Of a stretch of DNA of 13,777 nt, positions 6,326-13,228 are shown one piece after another. How positions within the stretch are numbered: the stretch's first letter is position 1; each line of letters starts with the position of its first letter. Below the pieces are notes generated by a model. It worked only from the letters and a program-made list of their open reading frames with translations. It was not told where the DNA came from and ran no database searches. This DNA comes from Nitrospirota bacterium (GTDB lineage Bacteria; Nitrospirota; Nitrospiria; Nitrospirales; NS-4), in assembly GCA_005877565.1 (NCBI GenBank), contig VBOK01000188.1:1-13777 (forward strand). The letters are read 5' to 3'. The position numbers and the translations under genes are program-made.

Positions 6326-6781
6326 ATGTTCTCAGGGGAATATCTCTGCAGGCTGGATGAGAAGGGCCGCTTTCTTCTCCCCTCGGCCGTCCGTGATCTT
6401 TTGTGCCCGGACGGGCAAGCCGGGGAAAAAGGCGTCGTCTTCCTGAAGCGGACCGACCCGACGTCGCTCAAAGTGTACCCACTGTCCGCGTGGACCAACT
6501 TGCTTAAGCAGACCAGGGCCAAGCTCGATGAAGAACAGAGCCGCCTCTTCATGCACTTCGTGGTCTCGGAGACCGCCACGTCGGAAATCGACAAGGCGGG
6601 CCGCATCCTCATTCCCGGTAAGCTGCGCAAGCACATCAACCTCGCCGATGACCAGGAGATTGTCCTGGTGGGCATGTATGAGCATTTCGAGATATGGGAG
6701 CCCTCGGATTGGCGGCGCTACCTCGCCCAGGCGGAAAACCGCCACGAGGTCTCGATGAGCAAGATCATGGATCTGCTGTAG
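6326..6781 (+). CDS. mraZ: MraZ family transcriptional regulator
   Basis: This 151-aa protein has the usual MraZ length. It contains two SpoVT-AbrB-like half-domains, each with the Asp-x-x-Gly-Arg...Pro signature: DEKGRFLLP at 11-19 and DKAGRILIP at 89-97. It starts with MFSGEY, close to the family's usual M(F)xGEY. MraZ proteins form ring oligomers and bind short direct repeats upstream of their own promoter, regulating cell division and wall genes. In most bacteria mraZ is the first gene of the dcw cluster, followed by rsmH and ftsL. Here the next gene is a RusA-like nuclease, so this copy lies outside a dcw cluster. The TGGCA repeats at 6017-6041 are a good candidate for its own operator. 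Confidence 0.9.
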   Translation: MFSGEYLCRLDEKGRFLLPSAVRDLLCPDGQAGEKGVVFLKRTDPTSLKVYPLSAWTNLLKQTRAKLDEEQSRLFMHFVVSETATSEIDKAGRILIPGKLRKHINLADDQEIVLVGMYEHFEIWEPSDWRRYLAQAENRHEVSMSKIMDLL

Positions 6782-6871
6782 CCCGTCCCTGTGAGGCGCA
6801 CCCGCTCTTCACCCGTCCGGCCCACCGTCCTCCGCCAGACATCCTTCCGCCATCCCGGCGCACATGACCCG

Positions 6872-6878
6872 AGAGGGA
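6872..6878 (+). promoter_or_regulatory. Ribosome binding site AGAGGGA deciding the RusA-like start
   Basis: AGAGGGA lies 8 nt before a GTG at 6887. The open frame begins at a GTG at 6791 without any such site. This supports the shorter protein. Confidence 0.5.
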
Positions 6879-6886
6879 ACGACCGC

Positions 6887-7411
6887 GTGGCTGTGCAGCG
6901 CTCGATCCGGCAGTTGTTGCTGACCAGCACGGTGAAACGAGCCCGGCGCCAGGCGCTGCCGCCCGTCACACGTCCCGCCTCCCATGGGCCGGCGCGTCAC
7001 CCCGGCGCGGACCATCCCGAGGACGGCCTGCGCTTGGTGTTGCCCCTCCCCCCCAGTATCAATCACCAGTACGCCACTGTACAGGGACGGCGCGTGCTCT
7101 CCTCAGCCGGTCGCCGGTTCAAGGCGCTGGTCGGGCAGGAAGTCCTCTGTGCGCTGGCAAAACGAAAATCCGGCCCCTCGCTCGGTCAGATGCTGGACGG
7201 GATCCCCTTGGCGCTCGACCTGCGGTTCTATTTCGAATCGGAACTCCGCCGGGACATTGACGGCGGGCTCAAGATCACCCAGGATGCGGTCTGCGAAGCC
7301 CTTGGGCTCAACGACAACCGGATCGTTGAGGTGACTCTCCGCAAAAAGCGGGACGCCGCGGCGCCGCGCCTAGAACTGTCGCTACGCCTCTGCCCTCACG
7401 CAGCCCCCTAG
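6887..7411 (+). CDS. RusA family crossover-junction endodeoxyribonuclease
   Basis: This is a 174-aa protein from the GTG at 6887; the longer frame from 6791 would give 206 aa. The first 45 residues are basic and low-complexity. The RusA domain follows: LPLPPSINHQY (52-62), then GRRVLSSAGRRFK (68-79), then RRDIDGGLKITQDAV (121-135) and LNDNRIVEV (141-149). Asp123, Asp125, Lys129 and Asp143 correspond to the acidic and lysine residues of the RusA active site (DxDxxxK...DD). RusA resolves Holliday junctions as a dimer and is mostly phage-borne. No other phage gene is seen here, so this may be a domesticated copy. The arginine-rich N-terminal extension is longer than in E. coli RusA. Confidence 0.8.
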   Translation: MAVQRSIRQLLLTSTVKRARRQALPPVTRPASHGPARHPGADHPEDGLRLVLPLPPSINHQYATVQGRRVLSSAGRRFKALVGQEVLCALAKRKSGPSLGQMLDGIPLALDLRFYFESELRRDIDGGLKITQDAVCEALGLNDNRIVEVTLRKKRDAAAPRLELSLRLCPHAAP

Positions 7412-7423
7412 GTATCTCAAACA

Positions 7424-7849
7424 GTGGAAGGACTAGCCCGCTGGGAGCACTTCGCCCATGAGGCCGACATCGGCGTGCGCGGGATCGGCACGACCCGCGA
7501 GGAGGCCTTCGAGCAGGCCGCCCTCGCGCTGATCGCGGTCATCACCGACCCGCAGACCGTCCGCCCGGACCAGCCGATCACGATCACGTGCGAAGCCCCC
7601 GACGACGATCTGCTGCTGGCCGAATGGCTGAATGCGCTAATCTACGAGAGTGGCGTCCGCCGCATGCTGTGGAACCGGTTCCAGGTCCGCATCGAAGGTC
7701 AGCGCCTGGTCGCCACCGCCTGGGGCGAGCGCACCGACGTCACCCGGCATCAGCCGGCTGTGGAAGTTAAAGGCGCCACCTATACGAACCTGTCCGTACG
7801 GCAGGAGCCGAACGGCCTCTGGGTGGCACAGTGTGTGGTGGACGTGTAG
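7424..7849 (+). CDS. Archease (RtcB ligase activator family)
   Basis: This 141-aa protein has the archease pattern: WEHFAHEADIGVRGIGTTREEAFEQAALAL near the start, DDLLLAEWLNALIYES in the middle, and a C-terminal hydrophobic strand ending in VDV with a conserved acidic residue. Archease binds metal and speeds guanylylation and turnover of the RNA ligase RtcB in tRNA splicing or RNA repair. No rtcB lies in the window. The start is a GTG at 7424, 12 nt after the RusA-like stop, with only a weak AGGT upstream. It ends 34 bp from the convergent lipoprotein gene, and no clear terminator is visible between them. Confidence 0.88.
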   Translation: MEGLARWEHFAHEADIGVRGIGTTREEAFEQAALALIAVITDPQTVRPDQPITITCEAPDDDLLLAEWLNALIYESGVRRMLWNRFQVRIEGQRLVATAWGERTDVTRHQPAVEVKGATYTNLSVRQEPNGLWVAQCVVDV

Positions 7850-7883
7850 GGATTCGCGACAGCCAAGATGGGAACAGGCTGGG

Positions 7884-8543
7884 TCAAGGCAAAAAGAGGG
7901 CAGACCGCAGAAACCGCATGTAATCCAGCCTGAGCGATGGCGGATCGGCCCCCAACACCTTCACGACCCAATCCCGGTCCGGGGCCACGATGTACGCAGA
8001 AGGATCAAAGGCGAGCGTGAAGTGCTGCGGGGCCACCGCCATCTCCGGATGCGTGCGGTCATACGCCGGGAGCCCCGGGATGACGTCCACTCGATTCTGA
8101 TAGTTGTCCAGCACGATTGTCAGCAGCCGGTCTTTCACGAACAGCGATCCTGTCGTGACATCGCGGCGATCATTCCCCCGCCGTTTCGCCACATAAAAGA
8201 CGATCCGCTCCTGCGCGCCCGCCTTCCCGATGGCTGCGGTCAGTACCGGCACCAGCTTCGACAGCGGGGGCTCGTCGAAGAGCGGAACGGGCTGGATGGG
8301 TCCCGTGAGAAGCCTCTGCAGCCAGTGCGTCGTGAACTGGACTCGGACCCTTCTCAGGATTCTCGTCAGGTCCTGGTCGGAGAGCCGCACCGGATGGTCA
8401 TAGGCCGCTTGGGCGTCAGGAACCGCCTGCACCACGACCTGGTCCTCCACTGGAGAGACGCTGGCGCGGTAATCGAGTGCACAGGCCGACAGCGAAACGA
8501 GCAGCATCCCACACAGACCCAACAGGGAGGTTTGAGCGTTCAT
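7884..8543 (-). CDS. Lipoprotein of unknown function
   Basis: This 219-aa protein has a type II signal peptide: hydrophobic core LLGLCGMLLVSL, then lipobox LSAC with the acylated Cys at 21. The residue after it is Ala, so outer-membrane sorting would be expected. No familiar domain is recognised in the mature part. Features visible are an amphipathic region around LTRILRRVRVQFTTHWLQRLL, a basic beta segment (IVFYVAKRRGNDRRD), and a C-terminal stretch DPSAYIVAPDRDWVVKVLGADPPSLRLDYMRFL. Its ATG overlaps the cyclophilin stop (ATGA), and it has one of the best ribosome sites here, AAAGGAGG at 8555-8548 inside the cyclophilin gene. It is the last gene of the radA-tsaB-tatC cluster. Confidence 0.82.
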   Translation of the reverse strand: MNAQTSLLGLCGMLLVSLSACALDYRASVSPVEDQVVVQAVPDAQAAYDHPVRLSDQDLTRILRRVRVQFTTHWLQRLLTGPIQPVPLFDEPPLSKLVPVLTAAIGKAGAQERIVFYVAKRRGNDRRDVTTGSLFVKDRLLTIVLDNYQNRVDVIPGLPAYDRTHPEMAVAPQHFTLAFDPSAYIVAPDRDWVVKVLGADPPSLRLDYMRFLRSALFLP

Positions 8544-9046
8544 GAGCCCTCCTTTACAGTGACTGTCATCTCGATCCGTTCCAAAGGATTGTCGTTGCCG
8601 TCCTTCTTGGCCTTCAGAATAGCATCCACGGTCTCCATGCCACGGACGACTTCGCCGAACACCGTATACTGCCAGTCCAGACTGCCGCAGTCGTCGGCGC
8701 AGATGAAAAACTGGGAGCCTGCGCTGTTGGGATCGTTGCCGCGGGCCATGGACAGCGTGCCACGGCGATGGGGCCGGCTGTTGAACTCAGCGGGGATCGT
8801 GTAGCCGGGGCCGCCGAGCCCGTGCGTGGCGCGGTTCATGGTCTTACTGTTCGGATCGCCTCCCTGGATGATCTTGAGACCAGGAGGATTGACCCGATGG
8901 AACGTCGTACCGTTATAAAACCCGACTGCCGCCAGCTTGAGGAAATTCTCACAATGGCGCGGGGCCACGTCGAAGTAGCACTTCAACTCGAGCTCCCCGT
9001 ACTTGGTGGAAATGACCGCACGCGTATCTTTCTTCGCCACGCTCAC
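8540..9046 (-). CDS. Peptidyl-prolyl cis-trans isomerase, cyclophilin type
   Basis: This 168-aa protein has no signal peptide, so it is cytoplasmic. Cyclophilin motifs are clear: NFLKLA (34-39), TTFHRV with the catalytic Arg at 51, KIIQGGDP (58-65), GTLSMARG (96-103), SAGSQFFI (108-115) and YTVFGEVVRGMETVDAI (127-143). It catalyses proline isomerisation in protein folding. The usual KHVVFG segment reads WQYTVFG, which is common in bacterial single-domain cyclophilins. The GTG at 9046 starts 18 nt after the tatC-propeller stop; a second GTG two codons later is equally possible, as neither has a good ribosome site. Confidence 0.93.
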   Translation of the reverse strand: MSVAKKDTRAVISTKYGELELKCYFDVAPRHCENFLKLAAVGFYNGTTFHRVNPPGLKIIQGGDPNSKTMNRATHGLGGPGYTIPAEFNSRPHRRGTLSMARGNDPNSAGSQFFICADDCGSLDWQYTVFGEVVRGMETVDAILKAKKDGNDNPLERIEMTVTVKEGS

Positions 9047-9064
9047 GGGAATCTGGCCCGTACG

Positions 9065-10891
9065 CTAATGCCGGGGAGCAGGATTGCGCGAAGTGGCGAT
9101 GCCCTGGTTCGTGGAGAACCAGTGCGCCCCGTGGTCCTCCGTCTTGAAGACGCCCCCGCTCGTGCCGGCGTACACCGTCCCGTCCTTGCCCACCGCGAAA
9201 GACTGGATCGCCCGTTCGGTCAGGCCGTTGTTGATCTGACTCCAGGTCTTGCCCTGATCGCTGCTCCGGTACATGCCGACTCCGGTCCCCACGAACCAGG
9301 ACGACTCGCCGATCGCAATCCCCCTGACTGAGGCGTTCGCCAGTTGCCCGCCGATGATGCGCCAGGTCTCCCCTCGGTCCGTACTCACGTAGACACCGTT
9401 GTCGGCCGTCCCGGCATAGAGGGTTCCCGTCTTGTCCACGACCAGCGAGCGCACGAAATTCGCCGGAAGCTGATCGCGCGGATGCGAGAGCCGTGACGGG
9501 GTGATGCGGATCCACTGTGCGGAGCCGGCCAGCTTACGATACATCCCCATCCCCGTGGTCCCGGCGTACATGGTGCCCTGGTGATCCACCACCAGCGCGC
9601 GCACCAGGAGATTGCTGAGGCCCTGGTTGTCGGCCACCCATTGCTCCCCGCCGTCCTTGGACCGGTAGACGCCGGACCCCGTGCCCGCGTACAGCATGCC
9701 CTGGTGGGCAAGCAGCACCTGGGTCTCCAGGCGATCCAAGCCGGCGTTCACCGGCGTCCAGGACTTGCCCCCGTTCTTGCTCCGGAAGATCCCGCCGCGC
9801 AGCGTGCCCGCGAAGACGGCCTTGTCAGGCGCGACCACAACCACGTAGACATACGGGTCCGTCATCCCCTCGCTGACAGCCGTCCAGGTCTTGCCCCCGT
9901 CTTCGCTCTTGAAGACGCCCTGGCCGAAACTTCCCGCGTAGACCATCTGCCCCTCGCCTAACGCCAGTGATTGGATGCTGACGAAGCTCTCCGGGCCGAG
10001 CTCCTCCAGCATGCCGCCTGGGCTGAGTTGCGCGAGCGCGCCCCCAGAGGCCAGTCCCGCCACGAGTACGACGAAGAAAAGAATCCTCCTGCCGGCCGTC
10101 CCTTCGGGAACCTTGACCGACCCGTCCATCTCTTCCGCTTCGTCTGCGGGACGGGCCGGAGGCCGGCCCCATAGGCGTGCGCTCAAGATGCCGACTTCAT
10201 AGAGGATGATCAGTGGCCCCGCCATGAGCAGCAGGTTGAACAGGTCCGAGGTCGGCGTCAGAATCGCCGAAAGGATGAGATTCACCATGATGGCATGCTT
10301 GCGGTACCGCACCAGGAGATCGGGGGTGACGACCCGCAACCGGGACAGCAGCGTGATCACCAGCGGAAGCTCGAAGGCGAAGCCGAACGTGAGGAGAAAC
10401 TTCACATTGAAGTCCACGTAAAAGCCCACGCCGAGCTGTGGCACCAGCGCCCGGTCGATGCCGAACTGCAGCATGAACTGGAGCGCCAGCGGGACGATCA
10501 CGAAATTCGCAAACGACACGCCCATCGCAAAGAAGACAGTGGCAATGGCGAGGAACGGCACGATCCAGCGGCGCTCGCCCGGCAACAGGGCCGGCTCGAT
10601 GAACTTCCACAGGTGGTACAGGAAGACCGGCATGGACAGGGTGATGCCCCCCAGCAGCGCCACCTTGATCGCCGCGAAAATGGCTTCCGTCGGCGCGTAA
10701 AAGATGAGATCGTCGTGATAGGGTTGTTTGAGCCAAGCGATCATCTCATCGGCATGGGGGAACGTGATGACGCAGGCCACGATAAACGTGAACCCGCACC
10801 AGTAGAGGCGCCGCTTGAGGTCGGCGATGTGCCGCTGGAGCGGCGTGCGGACCGGCTCTCCCCGGAGAGCCTCTGCCGAGGCATTGCCCAT
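9065..10891 (-). CDS. tatC: TatC fused to a seven-bladed Asp-box (BNR/Ycf48-like) beta-propeller
   Basis: This is a 608-aa protein from the ATG at 10891. A TTG at 10903 would overlap the previous stop as TTGA and add four residues. Residues 1-240 are a full TatC with six helices. It carries the N-terminal LKRRL, the PTEAIF loop, WKFIEPALLPGERR with the conserved Glu, FELP, and LTPTSD before the last helix (LTPPD in E. coli). A hydrophilic linker is followed by a seventh hydrophobic segment (about 270-287), GRRILFFVVLVAGLASGGALA, with a possible cleavage site ALA before Q. Seven repeats of about 42 residues then follow, each [VLM]YAGT...GV[YF]xS with an Asp-box such as SEDGGKTW, SKNGGKSW, STDRGETW or SSDQGKTW. 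The fourth Asp-box is degenerate. TatC is the receptor of the twin-arginine export system, normally about 240-260 aa and ending after helix six. The propeller would lie in the periplasm. tatA and tatB are not in the window. Confidence 0.9.
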   Translation of the reverse strand: MGNASAEALRGEPVRTPLQRHIADLKRRLYWCGFTFIVACVITFPHADEMIAWLKQPYHDDLIFYAPTEAIFAAIKVALLGGITLSMPVFLYHLWKFIEPALLPGERRWIVPFLAIATVFFAMGVSFANFVIVPLALQFMLQFGIDRALVPQLGVGFYVDFNVKFLLTFGFAFELPLVITLLSRLRVVTPDLLVRYRKHAIMVNLILSAILTPTSDLFNLLLMAGPLIILYEVGILSARLWGRPPARPADEAEEMDGSVKVPEGTAGRRILFFVVLVAGLASGGALAQLSPGGMLEELGPESFVSIQSLALGEGQMVYAGSFGQGVFKSEDGGKTWTAVSEGMTDPYVYVVVVAPDKAVFAGTLRGGIFRSKNGGKSWTPVNAGLDRLETQVLLAHQGMLYAGTGSGVYRSKDGGEQWVADNQGLSNLLVRALVVDHQGTMYAGTTGMGMYRKLAGSAQWIRITPSRLSHPRDQLPANFVRSLVVDKTGTLYAGTADNGVYVSTDRGETWRIIGGQLANASVRGIAIGESSWFVGTGVGMYRSSDQGKTWSQINNGLTERAIQSFAVGKDGTVYAGTSGGVFKTEDHGAHWFSTNQGIATSRNPAPRH

Positions 10892-10899
10892 CGAGCCGC

Positions 10900-11151
10900 T
10901 CAAGAGGGCGGGCCGGCCGCCAGAGATCGCTGCTGTTTGAACTGCCGGACAATGGCAGCCATCTTGTCCTTGGTCGCAAGCTTGTCGAACTGGATGCGCT
11001 TCTTCCGCTGTTCTTCTTCCGGGGTCAGGAAATGCAGTTGGGTGAGCTCCGCGAGCTGGTGTTCGAGCCGCTGATGGCTCTCCTCCAGAGCTTTGAATTC
11101 GGGGGACTCTTTGCGAACCAAGTCCAAGATGGCCGGGTCTTCGCTCAGCAT
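10900..11151 (-). CDS. Possible independent DUF465/YdcH protein from an internal start
   Basis: An 83-aa product from the in-frame ATG at 11151 would be a complete DUF465 protein. AAAGGAGG (11166-11159) is 7 nt before this ATG, stronger than the site of the full-length gene. The frame is predicted helical and charged, as expected for this coiled-coil family, whose function is unknown. It is listed separately because the sequence supports translation here whether or not the upstream RimI part is also fused. Confidence 0.5.
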   Translation of the reverse strand: MLSEDPAILDLVRKESPEFKALEESHQRLEHQLAELTQLHFLTPEEEQRKKRIQFDKLATKDKMAAIVRQFKQQRSLAAGPPS

Positions 11152-11646
11152 CGTGTGCCCTCCTTTCTCTAACAGTTCTCGCATCATGATGACTGCATCT
11201 TCACGTGGGTGATTGTAATATCCCTTGCGCACGCTCTTCTGGACAAACTCGAGCTTCCGGTACATCGCGAGGGCGGCCGTGTTCGACGCCCGCACCTCAA
11301 GTAGCGCCATCCGAGCGCCGTGCGCCGCCATCAGCGCGTGACGGACCAGCGCCGTGCCGAGACCCCGGCGCCGGACTTCGGGCAGGACGGCCAGGTTCAT
11401 AAGGTGCAACTCCTCAAAGACCACCCAGAACATGATATACCCCAGGAGCGCGCCCGCCCCCACGCCCTCTCCGAATCCGGCACCACCCGTCCGCAGCACC
11501 AGATTCGTTGCGAACGTGTTGCCGTGCAACTCGCCGAGGAACATCTTACGGCTCCAGGGCTCGTTGAACGAACGCTGCTCCAGGGCCAGGACCTCATCGA
11601 GATCGCCCTCCTGCATCGGTATAAGTCTGAATGATCCGTCCAGCAT
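10900..11646 (-). CDS. rimI: RimI N-acetyltransferase fused to a DUF465/YdcH domain
   Basis: This is a 248-aa protein from the ATG at 11646, which shares one base with the tsaB stop (TGATG); a GTG at 11649 is the alternative. Residues 5-158 are a GNAT fold of RimI type: FNEPWS early, LMNLAVLPEVRRRGLGTALV with the acetyl-CoA loop RRGLG, then LLEVRASNTAALAMYRKLEF, and YYNHPREDAVIMMREL. RimI acetylates the N-terminus of ribosomal protein bS18 and related substrates. From about residue 166 a second unit, MLSEDPAILDLVRKESPEFKAL... ending KKRIQFDKLATKDKMAAI, matches the small coiled-coil DUF465 (YdcH/SlyX-like) family, normally a separate 70-85-aa protein. A strong ribosome site and an ATG at 11151 lie at the junction. 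The product may be a true fusion, two proteins made from one frame, or the result of a one-base insertion. Confidence 0.85.
   Translation of the reverse strand: MLDGSFRLIPMQEGDLDEVLALEQRSFNEPWSRKMFLGELHGNTFATNLVLRTGGAGFGEGVGAGALLGYIMFWVVFEELHLMNLAVLPEVRRRGLGTALVRHALMAAHGARMALLEVRASNTAALAMYRKLEFVQKSVRKGYYNHPREDAVIMMRELLEKGGHTMLSEDPAILDLVRKESPEFKALEESHQRLEHQLAELTQLHFLTPEEEQRKKRIQFDKLATKDKMAAIVRQFKQQRSLAAGPPS
11159..11166 (-). promoter_or_regulatory. Internal ribosome binding site AAAGGAGG within rimI-DUF465
   Basis: A near-perfect Shine-Dalgarno sequence lies 7 nt upstream of the ATG at 11151, inside the open frame and exactly at the domain boundary. Confidence 0.7.
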
Positions 11647-12377
11647 CACGACGTCAGACGGGCCACCGGCGATTTGATGAGCCCCTTGTCCCAGTTGACT
11701 TCGGCCTCGGTCCGGCGCAGATAGACCGGGACTACCTCCGCATCCGGTCTTGTGCCCTCGGTGAGCCGTTTACGCCCCAGCCTCGCGACGACTGCCGCGG
11801 ATGGGACTGCGCCGAGCCCGCGTTCGGTCACGCGGACCCTCGTGCCGAGCACTGCCTCGAGCTGCCTGTGATAGCGCGCCGCGCCGTTGCCGATCAGATG
11901 CACCGGCTGCTCGATGTCCGCCAGCGCCTCCTTGACGGCTTCGGGAGCCAGGACGACATCCGCGTGCAGCCGCTCGAGGCACCCGGCCCGGCGTTTGAAC
12001 ACGGACAGATACACCTCGCCCCGGTAGGCGTCGAGCAGCGTGCAGATCACGATCTCCGCGGCTGGCTCGTAGACTGCAGCGAGCGCTTCCAGCGTGGAGA
12101 CGCCGACCACCGTCGCACCGGTTCCAAGGGCGAGGCCTTTCGCCGTCGCCAGGCCGACGCGCAACCCGGTGAAGGATCCAGGCCCGATCGACACGGCCAC
12201 CGCGTCGAGATCCTTGGCCGCCACGCCGGCCTTTCTGAGCACGTGGTCCACCGTGGGCAAGAGCAGCCCGCCGCGCGAGCCTTTCGCGTCATACGATTCC
12301 TCGGCCAGGAGGCGATCATCGTCGAGCAGGGCCACGCTTTGGGCAGGGGTCGCGGTCTCGATCGCCAGCATGCGCAT
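11646..12377 (-). CDS. tsaB: TsaB, tRNA N6-threonylcarbamoyladenosine synthesis protein
   Basis: This 243-aa ASKHA-fold protein reads MLAIETATPAQSVALLDDD at the start, SIGPGSFTGLRVGLATAKGLA at about 88-108, then VSTLEALA, DAYRGEVYLSVF, and PVYLRRTEAEVNW near the end. All are typical TsaB signatures. TsaB is the scaffold partner of TsaD in making t6A37 on ANN-decoding tRNAs. The start at 12377 shares one base with the preceding stop (TGATG) and has AGGGG 8 nt upstream. A longer frame from 12410 would lie inside the lipoprotein gene. It precedes rimI, a common arrangement. Confidence 0.95.
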   Translation of the reverse strand: MRMLAIETATPAQSVALLDDDRLLAEESYDAKGSRGGLLLPTVDHVLRKAGVAAKDLDAVAVSIGPGSFTGLRVGLATAKGLALGTGATVVGVSTLEALAAVYEPAAEIVICTLLDAYRGEVYLSVFKRRAGCLERLHADVVLAPEAVKEALADIEQPVHLIGNGAARYHRQLEAVLGTRVRVTERGLGAVPSAAVVARLGRKRLTEGTRPDAEVVPVYLRRTEAEVNWDKGLIKSPVARLTS

Positions 12378-13228
12378 CACTGGTCCCCTCTCACCTCGAC
12401 CGAGCCCCAATCCTGCGACGTCAGTTCCGGGTTCGGAATCACGTCATGAAAGGTCAGCACCAGCTTGGTGCGTCCCAGGCCGTCCTCCGCCTGCACGCGC
12501 GTGGGCCACGTCAGGGGGCCCGCCGCTGTAGAGCCGACCGCGCGATAGTTCAGATAGACCATCGTCGCCTGCAAGGCCCCAGACACGTCGAAGAGATCCT
12601 GGCGGGCGACTTCCAACGTGCTGCGCGTGAACCACAGGCGTCGCGCGACGTTTCCCCCGTCGGACATGGGCATCACATCCAGCACGTACTGGTCGTTCTC
12701 CTCGCGCAGAACGACCTGATCCGTCGGCAGGAACGTCCCGCCCAGGCTCCCCAGGGTCGCCAGCAGGCCCAACGAGATCGGTGCGCCGAGGGCGTCCTTG
12801 TGATCCAGTTCGGCGACCGATCCTTTCTGGGATTTTCCCTGCATGGGGAACAGCAAGTGGTACTGACCGTCAGTGAGCACCAGGTCAAACACGGGAAAGC
12901 CCATCCGGGCAAAGGTCTGCAACCGAATGGTTCCAGGACGCCGGTAGACCAGCGCCGCTTCCATGCGCTGCGGGGCCTTCAACGCCGCGCCGGACGCCTC
13001 GACCGCGAACTGAGCTTTCAGGGTCTGTACGGCGATCTCCCGCTCCCGGAGAAGGATCACCAATTCCTCCGCCGTCACCGTCAGCGGCGCTGAGGGGATC
13101 ACCGGCGCCCGCGCGCATCCGGCCAGTAGGACCAGAACGGCTGCCCCTACCAGCAGGCCCTTCGTAGGGGCACGGCGCGCCGTGCCCCTACACACACGAT
13201 CAATCCATGCGTTAGGTGAGCACCGCAT
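12377..13228 (-). CDS. Outer-membrane lipoprotein with a LolA/LolB-like (DUF4292-type) fold
   Basis: This is a 283-aa protein with lipobox LLAGC (Cys38) after the hydrophobic run GLLVGAAVLVLLAG. The mature part starts with a helix (LTVTAEELVILLREREIAVQTLKAQFAVEASG) and continues with long beta strands: MEAALVYRRPGTIRLQTFARMGFPVFDLVLTDGQYHLLFP. This fits the half-barrel of LolA/LolB-like and DUF4292 lipoproteins; the assignment rests on pattern, not a search. The ATG at 13228 lies 17 nt inside the radA end. A GTG at 13195 is an alternative start. The n-region codons for VCRGTARRAPT are supplied by a perfect palindrome at 13164-13191, so the true start and the signal peptide's charge depend on that insert. 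Confidence 0.75.
   Translation of the reverse strand: MRCSPNAWIDRVCRGTARRAPTKGLLVGAAVLVLLAGCARAPVIPSAPLTVTAEELVILLREREIAVQTLKAQFAVEASGAALKAPQRMEAALVYRRPGTIRLQTFARMGFPVFDLVLTDGQYHLLFPMQGKSQKGSVAELDHKDALGAPISLGLLATLGSLGGTFLPTDQVVLREENDQYVLDVMPMSDGGNVARRLWFTRSTLEVARQDLFDVSGALQATMVYLNYRAVGSTAAGPLTWPTRVQAEDGLGRTKLVLTFHDVIPNPELTSQDWGSVEVRGDQ
13164..13191. repeat. Perfect 28-bp GTAGGGGC palindrome inside the lipoprotein 5' end
   Basis: GTAGGGGCACGGCG is followed directly by its exact reverse complement, without a loop. The arm begins with the same GTAGGGGC as the hairpins at 5909 and 5952, so it is probably the same repeat family. It is translated in the lipoprotein reading frame. A further nonamer TGCCCCTAC at 13142-13150 repeats the arm in inverted orientation but may be chance. 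Confidence 0.8.

Noticed and set aside
6791..6886. Upstream extension of the RusA-like gene to the GTG at 6791
   Set aside because: It has no ribosome site and encodes an arginine/proline-rich stretch without similarity to the family, while AGAGGGA precedes the GTG at 6887.
7850..7883. Bidirectional terminator between the convergent archease and lipoprotein genes
   Set aside because: I found no stem of useful length and no T-tract in the 34-bp gap.
7650..8804. A 384-codon plus-strand open frame
   Set aside because: It overlaps the archease end in another frame and runs antisense to the lipoprotein and cyclophilin genes, both of which have clear motifs. It is arginine-, proline- and histidine-rich, as expected of shadow frames in GC-rich DNA.
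10295..11074. A 259-codon plus-strand open frame
   Set aside because: It is antisense to tatC and the DUF465 region, with a low-complexity Arg/His/Glu/Gln composition and no ribosome site or motif.
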